Shown here piece by piece: positions 47,879-57,579 of a DNA stretch of 64,000 nt. How positions within the stretch are numbered: the first letter of the stretch is position 1; the number at the start of each line of letters is the position of its first letter. The DNA is taken from assembly GCA_034770075.1 (NCBI GenBank), contig CM068377.1, forward strand, positions 69,170,358-69,234,357, in the 5' to 3' direction. Both the position numbers and the translations under genes were made by a program. The notes under the pieces are model-generated. The model saw only the letters and a list, made by a program, of their open reading frames with translations, had not been told where the DNA came from and made no database searches. This DNA is from Aralia elata. Lineage: Eukaryota > Streptophyta > Magnoliopsida > Apiales > Araliaceae.

Positions 47879-48772
47879 CAATATGTAGCCTCCATTTTTA
47901 TAAGACCTAGACCCTAGAAATCAGATTCAAGAGAGGGGGGAGCTACCAAATTCATCACCAAGAAGAGCCAAAGTGCTACAAATCAAGTTATATCAAGCAA
48001 AGGCCAAGGAGCTAAAGCATCAAGGATTGTAAAATCAAGGAGGAAAAGCTAGAGATCATCATCAATCCAACAAGCAACATCTGAATATCCATCAAAAATG
48101 GTTTTATCTCTAATTTACCTTCTAATTTATAATCCAACATGATGTATAAATTGAATATGATGTTATTTGTAGCTACCATGAACTAGATTTTTATTCTAAG
48201 ATTTCAATGGAACCCAACACCTAGTTTGAATCAAATTATCTCTCTTTGATATTAGTTATCATTTTAGAATTGGATATCATAATTTGTGCTTCATGTATTA
48301 ATTACCTTGATCATCAATTAATGAGATAATCTATATGGAATTGAGAAAGGAAATATAGATTGAGATCTGATTATGCTAGCATGTATTCATGAATTCTGCA
48401 TGTGATGGAATTTAAGATTCGTGCCTAGGATAGAGATATACCGAAGCACCATATGTGGCCAATTGAGAACTTATGCTTCAACCTTTTTGATTGTAATTCA
48501 CATAGAGATATAGTGAGTTAGTCATCTAGGGTGTTCACATTCATTCTATCAATTGTGGATTTAGTGTGATACGAATATGGTGCATCGAGAGGTGGCCATA
48601 TTTTACATTCGTGTTCTCGACCAACATTCTAATGTAATAAATTGCGAATTGAATGTCTAGCATGATTTATAATGAAAGTTTAATTGATTGATCACCTATA
48701 TGAAATTAAAAAGTAGATTATAGTGTTGAGACTTAGTTTTGATATCATATGAAAGTTAGAGATTTTTGTGGG

Positions 48773-49075
48773 TGATGTATGAGATTATATGGCGTGTGTC
48801 TTATTAATTGTCTTCAAGAATGGATGACTTGCTAGTATTTGGGATAGAGATATATCTAAATGCCGTGTGCAACCATTATGAGATTACAAAATTAATGACT
48901 CCCTACACGGAGGTTCATTCGTTTGATGGGTAGATTGACTAAGATTATGTGGCGTGTGTCTTGTTGATTATTCATGGAATTGAATGAATTGTTGGCATAT
49001 AGGATAAACATATACCTATGTGTCGTGTATGAGTGATTTTCATATGACCATACACTAAGGCTTATGAATAAGGTG
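48773..49075. repeat. Degenerate tandem repeat of about 150 bp in LTR of G
   Basis: Two neighbouring units share GAGATTATATGGCGTGTGTC or GATTATGTGGCGTGTGTC, then TTGTTGGCA/TTGCTAGTA, GGATA(G/A)A(G/C)ATATA(C/T)C and a CGTGTG/CGTGTA word. A third, more distant relative is the GATAGAGATATACCG block at about 48430. The same arrangement is in the 3' LTR (54665-54970). Confidence 0.55.
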
Positions 49076-49416
49076 AATTTCTCGGTTAACAATTCTTGTG
49101 AATTAACTAGTTGAAAATGAGAGATAAGAGATTTAAATGATGTGTTAGGGGAAATTATAATCTTAGACTTGTTAATACTAGATTTTCATTATCTTAAAGG
49201 CTTCTATAGTTCTTAGATTATTTGTTATCGTTATTAATGCAAAACAACAAAAACAATTGTCATTTGTTTAAATAAGATTGAAATGATAAAAAGTTAATAC
49301 TTGGTAAATATTAGAAACAATTCCTCGTGGGATCGATACTTTACTTACTCTTTATTACTTGTTGACCGCGTATACTTGCGCGTATTTTACGGTTGCGAAA
49401 TCGACCAACAAGTTTT

Positions 49417-49434
49417 TGGCGCCGTTGTGGGGGA
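49417..49434 (+). promoter_or_regulatory. Primer binding site, tRNA-Asp type (G)
   Basis: TGGCGCCGTTGTGGGGGA, six bases after the LTR. It matches the complement of plant tRNA-Asp 3' end (TGGCGCCGTTGCCGGGGA) at 16 of 18 positions; typical for Athila. Confidence 0.85.
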
Positions 49435-49561
49435 ATTATTTTTCTAGTGTTTTTCCGATATTAATTAGAATCAAATTAGTCTTAATTTAAACGTGTATAT
49501 AAATTTGTTTTTTTTGCTTTAGTTTAACACTTTTTATGTTTTCTTCTTTGCGAGGCACACC

Positions 49562-50731
49562 ATGGTTGGCTATAATGATCAATGGTCGTATACAAATATG
49601 ACTCAACCAAAGGAGACGAGAATTGATGGACTTAATGTATTTTCTTCACTTTCAGCACAAATTAAGATACTTGAAAGGAAGTTGGATGCTTTTGAAGCAA
49701 AAAGCACTCAAAATATATCAATTACATATGATTATTGTGCTGACAATCATCCGAGTCATCAATGCACTGTCAATTTTGAACCGGTACATTACGGTGGTGA
49801 TTTTCCCAACAGCTATGTTTATACCGATTATCACCAAGCTTGAGGGTATCACCCGGATTTTACATGGAGCTATAACTATGAAGATCAATACTATGCTCCA
49901 AATTCAACGTACACACCGGAATTCTCATGTCCACCTTCAATATCAGCACAACTTGAGACACTTTCGAGGAGGTTGGATATTGGCATGGATAAGGTTTTGA
50001 AGCTCCACGAAGATTTTAACATGAGGAAGGAAGCATTATCCAAACAAATTAAAAATCTGATGGAACTAATCATCAATACCTCATCCAATAGTCCGCAATA
50101 CATGGATTTTGAGACTGACGGTGAGCTCGAGCCAAATATACAACTGGATGCGCCACAAGATGTCGACAAAGCGGAGACAAGTGGGGCTATGGAAAATGAG
50201 GCCACTGAGGATCTAGCTGTAAGTGCTAACAAAGATGAGCCGATTGTATTAGTGCCCCAAGTGCCTTCATCGGCAAAATTCAAGAATCCTGTCTGTTTTG
50301 CAAAACCATGCCCAATTGGTAGTCATGTCGTCGGCAAAGCTCCTTTTGACATGAGAGCTAACATAAACTTGGAACAATGGTGGGCCGAGGAAAAAAAGAA
50401 AGAAGAAGAGCCTGTTGTGCTTGTCAAGCCCCAATGCCCCAATCTTATCATAGACACAATGGAAGAGGAAGCACCTAGTTTGTCAACGTTTGCAATTGGG
50501 CACTTATCTAAAAAGATCAAACTAGGTGATCTTGATACAATGACTCCTACTAAAGCGAAGCCCTCAAATGTTACATCACTACCAATGGATGAAGCGGGCG
50601 GGGAAAGCTTCTTTGTGCCATTAATTGAAATTAAGTTTGGGGGTCACCAACCAGGCATGCATGCCATGCAAATCAAAGAAAGAACAACGAGGCGGCATGC
50701 AATGGTCAATTTTGCGATTGAGCCGGATTGA
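49562..50731 (+). pseudogene. Element G single ORF, gag-tail derived plus unknown
   Basis: About 390 codons in one frame with a single TGA at 49841-49843. The first 110 residues keep gag C-terminal features: YDYCADNHPSHQC matches the CELCVGTHATDQC knuckle of C but has lost its first Cys, and YHPDFTWSYNYED after the stop matches the NHPNFSWSNN segment of C. The helix SAQIKILERKLDAFE is echoed by SAQLETLSRRLDIGM at residue 120, an internal duplication. The remainder is acidic (residues 175-230) and then unlike any pol domain known to me. The capsid core is missing, so it is not a normal gag. Possibly once translated; function unknown. Confidence 0.65.
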
Positions 50732-50756
50732 AATGAAATGGAGGAGTCAGGCTAAC

Positions 50757-50790
50757 GACTTTAAACCAAGCGCTTCTTGGGAGGCAACCC
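50757..50790 (+). promoter_or_regulatory. Conserved post-ORF block in G
   Basis: GACTTTAAACCAAGCGCTTC then TTGGGAGGCAACCC, 25 bp after the ORF stop; the same element follows pol in A, B and C. Confidence 0.6.
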
Positions 50791-50863
50791 AAGTTTATTG
50801 TTTTGCTTTTGTTTTTGTTTGATTAAAGTTTGGTTTATTTGGTTGCATTTTAATTTCTTTACT

Positions 50864-50876
50864 CAATTGTTTTCAG
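50864..50876 (+). promoter_or_regulatory. Possible 3' splice site in G
   Basis: CAATTGTTTTCAG|GTG after a T-rich tract; positional equivalent of 6262-6291 in A. Confidence 0.35.
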
Positions 50877-51127
50877 GTGTCATGGCCATGCAATATGGAG
50901 TGCGCCCCCCAACTTGAGGACTTGGAAGATGATATAAATGACATTTGACATGTTCTCAGGGAAGTCCTCTATTTTAATTTTTCCTATTTTTTTAGGGCAA
51001 TATCAATTTTGAGTTTGGGGGTATTTAATATGGTAATACGTATTTTTTGTGTGTTTTACTATTTAATATGTGTGTGTTTTAAGTGTGTTTTCGCCAAAAA
51101 AAAATTCATCCTGGGAGTTGACAGGAA

Positions 51128-51231
51128 GGCGCAGCTACGCCGTCCCTCAAGCTAAGCCCCGCGCAGCTGCGCCGCACCAGCGCAGTTGCGCCCCACCAAC
51201 AGAACAATAAGCGCGCAGCTGCGCCCGTCGG
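51128..51231. repeat. GCGCAGCTGCGCC cluster in 3' region of G
   Basis: Units GGCGCAGCTACGCCG, GCGCAGCTGCGCCG, GCGCAGTTGCGCCCC and GCGCAGCTGCGCCCGTCGG. The last, with its flank (CCCGTCGGC), is the same as at 9905-9925 in A. Confidence 0.85.
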
Positions 51232-52350
51232 CAGGAACTATACTGTCATTCACACTTCCGAACTCATTCTTCCCCTCTCCCACATGGATTCATCTTAACC
51301 CACTGAGCATTCAAAAGGTTTCATCTCCAAATTGAAGGTACTAAACAAACAACTTCTTTTGCCAACACAAAGCAAGGTACTCACTCCAATTTTTTTGTAT
51401 ACAAGTAAAATAAATTTATCAATTGTGATGGGTATTCTTGTTTAGTTAAACTGTTGTACTTGGATTTGTATTGGGTAATCTTGCATTGGTGTAATATGGA
51501 TAAATGTAAATTGGTTGCCCAATTGAGTTTGTGTTGGCTCAATTGGAGGATTTTGGGTTATTCATTGCTATGATTTGATTGAATATTGTAATAACTTAGC
51601 AATTTTTTGTTGAAACTGAGTTTGGGGGAGGTATTTAATGAAGAATTTCAATCAGTGCACATCACGTAGTCAACAAATGGTTTAAAAGAATGTTGGCCTG
51701 ATTGAGCATTGTTTGGTAAGGAATTACTTAGTTATTCTCCGAATGCCACCCCAATGCATGTTCCTGAGCTACAACCGTTTCCAGTTTATCCACCATCAGA
51801 CTCAAATGTTTAGAAGGCTATGGTCGAGCATGATGCTTGGACAATCAGGAAAGTTCTCAGTTTTCATTTCCTTATCTTATAAACAATGAGGACATTGTTC
51901 ACTTTGAGTTTGGGGTGGATCATATAGCAGTGGCATCATAGTTACATAGCATATGTTAGTTATTTGTGCATTTTAATGTTTGTTGGCTATACAAAAAAAA
52001 AATCATTTATTTTTAGGATATGTCCCTTGAGCATTGTTTTAATTTGATTTGAACCATAATCCATGGTCTATGATAATGGCTTGTTTGAATTGATTCTAAC
52101 TCATGGAAAATGGATAAATGTTGCTTAGTCTTTGTGCTTAATCGTTATTGTTGGTTATTGTTTTGCTTATGCGTCCTTTCACTCTTTTGCACCTACCCAT
52201 GAGTATTGAGCTAGTTGTATGCTTAGAGAAGCCTTTTATAACCGAATGCTTGTGGGAAATATCTATAAACTCTAGAACTCATTTAAACATCACTCGAAGC
52301 AAGGTGTTCAAATTTGTTGTGTTTGAATTGTTGGTCATGTGGTGAGTTGA
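51232..52350 (+). other. G 3' region with remnant of the 3' ORF
   Basis: No intact gene. Blocks match the B/C post-pol region (CCAATTGAGTTTGTGTTGGC near 51520) and the end of A's 3' ORF region (TAAACAATGAGGACATTG at 51880, matched near 11290). The 3' ORF has therefore been deleted down to a short tail. PPT-like tracts occur at 51012, 51619 and 51906. Confidence 0.55.
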
Positions 52351-52537
52351 GATGGAGCGTAAAACGCACTCATGGACACATGCGTAGGAGAGATAGAGCG
52401 TAAAACGCACTCTCTTATAATTGTGATTAAAGAAAGAAAATTGTATATTTCAAATCTTGTGTTGAATTGAGATGGAGCGTAAAACGCACTCACCCACAAG
52501 AGTAGACTTAGGATAGGATGGAGCATAAAATGCACTT
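52351..52537 (+). repeat. Four hairpin-motif repeats upstream of the PPT (G)
   Basis: GAGCGTAAAACGCACTC, preceded by GAT(G/A), begins at 52351, 52392 and 52471, with a decayed copy (GAGCATAAAATGCACTT) at 52517. Each can fold: GAG-CGT pairs with ACG-CTC around an A-rich loop. A has one copy at 11811-11831. Confidence 0.8.
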
Positions 52538-52909
52538 ACCTAGAGTCTTTTGATTTCAAAATTTTGGAAATTATGATTTGTATACCTTTTGAGTGATGCA
52601 TTAAGCATGTAGTTTTTGGTGGTTTATTTTGATTATTTCATAAGGTAATGTGGTTGCATAGCTTCATCCGAGCTTGATTGGTTTAGTGCCATTGGGTACT
52701 CACACACACACGGAAGGGACCTAAAGCAAGCTATGACTAGCTATTTGTAAATCTAGACTTGCAATGTTTTGAAAGTTTCCTTGAGTTTTCATGTGTTTTT
52801 GCTTTGGGACCATTGGTTAGCTTATTAACTCATTGCTCAAGATAGTTTTTATTTAGAAGTGTTTAATTTTTATAGTTTGTGTGTTTTGCTTGAGGACAAG
52901 CAAAGGTTT

Positions 52910-52919
52910 AAGTTTGGGG
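52910..52919 (+). promoter_or_regulatory. Polypurine tract of element G
   Basis: AAGTTTGGGG, five bases before the 3' LTR start TGATGAG. Confidence 0.78.
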
Positions 52920-52924
52920 ATATT

Positions 52925-55303
52925 TGATGAGTGTGTTTTATATACACAAATTGGGTACTTTTAGCCTTAATAATTTATAAGTCTTTAGCTATTTCGTTTG
53001 GTTTTATGTGTTTTCATCTTATTGTTGTGTAATGTTGTTTTGTATTACTTTTATATATATTTGTGTGCTTTTATGTGTTTTTACGTTGTTTTGTACATAT
53101 TGAAATAAGAGCCCTTGGGATCAATGCGTTTTCGGCGTGAATTTAGCATTTCAGCTGCTTGTTTCTCAATTTCACCCATGTTTCAATCCGAATCTCTCAA
53201 AATGCAAAGAACAAAAATTGTATATTTTGATCTTAGCTTTCCAGAACATCCAGAATCATCCAATTTGAAGTTCGTATGAGAGAGTTATGGTCATTTTACC
53301 ATTGGCTTTTGCATGCATTTTACGCAGCAGTTGCTTCGGGCTCAATTTGAGCCTTACTACGATCTGTGTCTCGACGAGCTCTAGTTATAGAAGTTGTAGA
53401 GCTACTTCTTAGCTTTCCATAGCCTCCTTAAACGTCTTAATCCGAGTTTGGACGAAGACGTTATGGCCATTTTCCCAACGGATGTCGTAGCTGGGAAATG
53501 CAGCAGAAGTACTGCCCGGCGCAGCTGCGCCCATTCCTAGTACAATCCCGGCGCAGCTGCGCCCTTCCTGCATAATCGATGGATTTGGGCAGCGCAGCTG
53601 CGCCTGGACGCAAGCCAAAGTCGGCGCAGCTGCGCCCGGCATCCAGGGAGTTCAGTATTCAGCGCATCCTTGCGCGCAGCTGCGCTCGATTCGCCAGATT
53701 TCGCGATTTCAGCTAATTTTTGGTCAAAATTCGTGGGCTAAGCTAGGTTTTTGCTTAGGAAACTATAAATACAATATGTAGCCTCCATTTTTATAAGACC
53801 TAGACCCTAGAAATCAGATTCAAGAGAGGGGGGAGCTACCAAATTCATCGCCAAGGAGGGCCAAAGTGCTACAAATCAAGTTATATCAAGCAAAGGCCAA
53901 GGAGCTAAGGCATCAAGGATTGTAAAATCAAGGAGGAAAAGCTAGAGATCATCATCAACCCAACAAGCAACATCTGAATATCCATCAAAAATGGTTTTAT
54001 CTCTAATTTCCCTTCTAATTTGTAATCCAACATGATGTATAAATTGAATATGATGTTATTTGTAGCTACCATGAACTAGATTTTTATTCTAAGATTTCAA
54101 TGGAACCCAACACCTAGTTTGAATCAAATTATCTCTCTTTGATATTAGTTATCATTTTAGAATTGGATATCATAATTTGCGCTTCATGTATTAATTACCT
54201 TGATCATTAATTAATGAGATAATCTATATGGAATTGAGAAAGGAAATATAGATTGAGATCTGATTATGCTAGCATGTGTTCATGAATTCTGCATGTGATG
54301 GAATTTAAGATTCGTGCCTAGGATAGAGATATACCGAAGCACCATATGTGGCCAATTGAGAACTTATGCTTCAACCCTTTTGATTGTAATTCACATAGAG
54401 ATATAGTGAGTTAGTCATCTAGGGTGTTCACATTCATTCTATCAATTGTGGATTTAGTGTGATACGAATATGGTGCATCGAGAGGTGGCCATATTTTACA
54501 TTCGTGTTCTCGACCAACATTCTAATGTAATAAATTGCGAATTGAATGTCTAGCATGATTTATAATGAAAGTTTAATTGATTGATCACCTATATGAAATT
54601 GAAAAGTAGATTATAGTGTTGAGACTTAGTTTTGATATCATACGAAAGTTAGAGATTTTTTTGGGTGATGTATGAGATTATGTGGCGTGTGTCTTATTCA
54701 TTGTCTTCAAGAATGGATGACTTGCTAGTATTTGGGATAGAGATATATTTAAATGCCGTGTGTAACCATTATGAGATTACAAAATTAATGACTCCCTACA
54801 CGGAGGTTCATTCATTTGATGGGTAGATTAACTAAGATTATGTGGCGTGTGTCTTGTTGATTATTCATGGGATTGAATGAATTGTTGGCATGTAGGATAA
54901 ACATATACCTATGTGTCGTGTATGGGTGATTTTCATATGACCATACACTAAGGCTTATGAATAAGGTGAATTTCTCGGTTAACAATTCTTGTGAATTAAC
55001 TTGTTGAAAATGAGAGATAAGAGATTTAAATGATGTGTTAGGGGAAATTGTAATCTTAGACTTGTTAATACTAGATTTTCATTATCTTAAAGGCTTATAT
55101 AGTTCTTAGATTATTTGTTATCGTTATTAATGCAAAACAACCAAAATAATTGTCATTTGTTTAAATAAGATTAAAATGATAAAAGGTTAATACTTGGTAA
55201 ACATTAGAAACAATTCCTCGTGGGATTGATACTTTACTTACTCTTTATTACTTGTTGACCGCGTATACTTGCGCGTATTTTTCGGTTGCGAAATCGACTA
55301 ACA
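52925..55303 (+). mobile_element. 3' LTR of element G
   Basis: 2379 bp, ends CGACTAACA then the CCCCC duplication. Against the 5' LTR it has about 31 extra bases near 53530 that form one further GCGCAGCTGCGCCC unit plus spacer. Most differences are single transitions. Confidence 0.92.
53518..53690. repeat. GCGCAGCTGCGCC units in 3' LTR of G
   Basis: Five units; less decayed than those in the 5' LTR (three keep the full GCGCAGCTGCGCC), which shows C-to-T decay in the 5' copy. 75-250 bp upstream of the TATA box at 53764. Confidence 0.85.
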
Positions 55304-55308
55304 CCCCC

Positions 55309-55342
55309 TTCTAGATCTCTTTTGTGCCTCTAGAAAACAACA
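55309..55342 (+). mobile_element. 5' LTR of element E, part 2
   Basis: CTTCTAGATCTC... to AAAACAACA, matching the last 34 bp of D's LTR (32415-32448). Together with the C-run before G it closes the LTR. Confidence 0.85.
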
Positions 55343-55344
55343 AG

Positions 55345-55359
55345 TGGTATAAGAACAGG
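55345..55359 (+). promoter_or_regulatory. Primer binding site of E, mutated
   Basis: TGGTATAAGAACAGG, two changes from the TGGTATCAGAGCAGG of D. Confidence 0.85.
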
Positions 55360-55429
55360 TTCTCACGAACATAAAGCTTACACTTTGAGTTGATCTAGGG
55401 CACTAAACAAAACCAGTTTTAAGCTTGGT

Positions 55430-57545
55430 GGTGGAAATAAGTCACCCCTTCTAAATAGAGAAAAGTTTACTAACTGGAAGGTTCGTATGCAAGCATATAT
55501 GGACGTGATAGATGATGAATTATTTGATCATGTTATCAATGGTCCCTATATTCCAACCAAACTGGCTCTAACGACAGATGATCCCAACAAACTAGCGGTC
55601 AAGCTGCGAGCTGAATGGATTGAGAATGAGAAGAAACTTGTGCAATTGGACAAAGAGGGCTAATAATATCCTGTTCATGGCTCTAGAGGATGAAATTTTT
55701 AAGAATGTTGTCAACTGTACAACTGTAAAAGAATTCTAGAAGGCCCTGTTGGTGCTTCATGAGGACACTAAAGAAGTCAGGGAGAACAAGCAGGCTCTCT
55801 TAACACAATAATATGAGATGTTCACTCATGTACCTGGAGAGAACATCACAATAACCTACGAGAGATTCAATGTTCTCCTCAATAATCTAAGAGCCTATGA
55901 AAAGGTCTATCCAAATAAAGACCTTAACATAAAGTTCATGAGGGCTTTACCAAGCAAGTGGGACGCCAAGACCACTGTTATTCACGAGTCGAAGAACTTA
56001 CATGAGATGACGGTACAAAAGCTCTACGGTAATCTACTTACGTATAAGCTTGAACTCATCCAAAGGGCAGAGACATTCTTAGAAGGAAAGAAGAAAGAAA
56101 GAGGCATTGCTCTCAAGGCAACTAAAGATGCATCTAAAGAACCAGCTGAAGCTGTTTCAGATGATGATGATGATGATGAAGTAGATGATGATAAACATTT
56201 AGCTTTGCTTGCAAAAAGGTTGAGAAAGTTCATGAGGAAAAATAGTAGCAAAAGACCAAGGAAGAATGTCAATAATAAAAATGGAAGTAGCAAAGATGAA
56301 GAGAAAGATTTATGCTACAACTGCAAGAAGCCGGACTATTACATCGTAGAGTGCACCAAGCCCCTATGAGAGGAGTTAAAGAGAGATAAAAAGAAACCCT
56401 ACTCAAAGAAAGAATATAAGGGCTACAAGAAGCATCATAAGAAAGATAAAGGGCTCGAAGATGAAGGGTCATGGAGTGACTCTAAGAATGATACCAGTGT
56501 TGAGTCCAGCGATAATGAAGGACCCCAAGTGGCCAATCTCTGTTTAATGGTCGTAGAAGAAGATTCCAGCAAAACCACTGATCGTCGAGAAATTGATATC
56601 AGTGAGGTATTTGATTTTAATTCTCCTGATATTAATATTGATGATCTTAGAGTTGCATTTCATGATATAACATTAGATTTGCATCAATACATGAAGTGGT
56701 TCAGGGTTCTATCAAAGGACCATTCTCTTCTTCAAGAGGAGAAAGAGAAAGTGCAAATGGAGCTAAAAATAGTTGTGCGAAGCACTGACTCTCTATCCAA
56801 ACTTGAGGTTGAAAATGCTCACTTGAGGCAGATAACTGATGTCAGTACGTAGAGACAGTTTATTCTAACCTTTAAGATAGAAGAACTGGAAAATACAATC
56901 TAAATGTGGAATCATTCTTTCTCATTTATGAACTCCTTGATCAATAGTCAGAGAGCTGTCTCTAATCGGTCATGTTTAGGGTTTAGAGATTTATCTTTAA
57001 CCCCAAGTGTGGAAAACTCAATGGAGACTAACAATAACAATGTCTCTTCTTCTCATAGAGGTATTGTGTTTGTGAAATCCAAAGAGGTTGCTAAGCATAT
57101 TAGTCCAAGTTGTCCAATCTTTGTGGATCAAATCGTTGTTCCTAAGAACAACAGGTTATATATTGGTCTGGATTTTGTCAAGCCGCATAGTAAACTAAAG
57201 TCTACGAATGTACCTCGAAGGGTCGTAGAGCCAGAAAAAACTCACTCTACGAACCAACCAGGTCCTAAACGTAGAGTTGGTCTTTATTCTATAAAATTTT
57301 AAAATCGTAAAACAGTGTGGAAGTAGAGGGAGATTCAGCCGAGAAGAAAGACTGGTTTTGTTTATCCTCCACATGTGTCCCAAGTGAGAAGATATCCATA
57401 CACATACTCATACATGTAACATATTAAATGTTATAACTGTCATAAGTATGGGCATATAGCTGCATTCTGTTATTATGATGATTATTATTCTGGCAGATTT
57501 GGGTCCCCAAGGACACTAACAAGGCTGGACTCAAATAAGTTTGGG
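55430..57545 (+). pseudogene. Element E gag, broken
   Basis: The UBN2-type region (55450-56060) has NGPYIP in a shifted frame, ANNILFMALEDEIF, YEMFTHVPGENITITYERF and FMRALPSKWDAKTT. Then an Asp-rich run (56155-56190). The first zinc knuckle, 56312-56352, reads CYNCKKPDYYIVEC, with Tyr where the zinc-binding His should be. ISEVFDFNSPDINIDD, HSLLQEEKEKVQMEL and a basic region follow. A second, intact CCHC knuckle (CYNCHKYGHIAAFC) lies at 57429-57470. Two widely spaced knuckles in one polyprotein are also visible in D. Stops at 55737, 56367, 56850 and 57300, plus frameshifts near 55660, inactivate it. Confidence 0.85.
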
Positions 57546-57579
57546 TACTAAAATAAAGAATGACTTTGTACGTAGGTAC

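Larger units (their letters stand above)
47066..49410 (+). mobile_element. 5' LTR of element G
   Basis: TGATGAGTGTG...CGACCAACA. GC palindrome units at 47657-47790, TATA box TATAAATA at 47871-47878, degenerate internal repeat at 48773-49075, and the block shared with the LTR of A at 48313-48629. Confidence 0.92.
47066..55303 (+). mobile_element. Element G: complete non-autonomous Athila-type element
   Basis: Two LTRs of 2345 and 2379 bp, flanked by the 5-bp repeat CCCCC (47061-47065 and 55304-55308), with tRNA-Asp-type PBS and PPT in place. The internal region of 3.5 kb has no protease, RT or integrase, only one broken ORF and a long 3' region with reiterated motifs. LTR similarity to A (a nearly identical block of about 320 bp) and shared 3' motifs suggest it depends on Athila enzymes. 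LTRs are about 97% alike by eye, so it is a fairly recent insertion. Confidence 0.92.

Noticed and set aside
49417..49434. Possible tRNA gene fragment
   Set aside because: Only the 18-nt complement of a tRNA 3' end directly after an LTR; it is a primer binding site. No cloverleaf.
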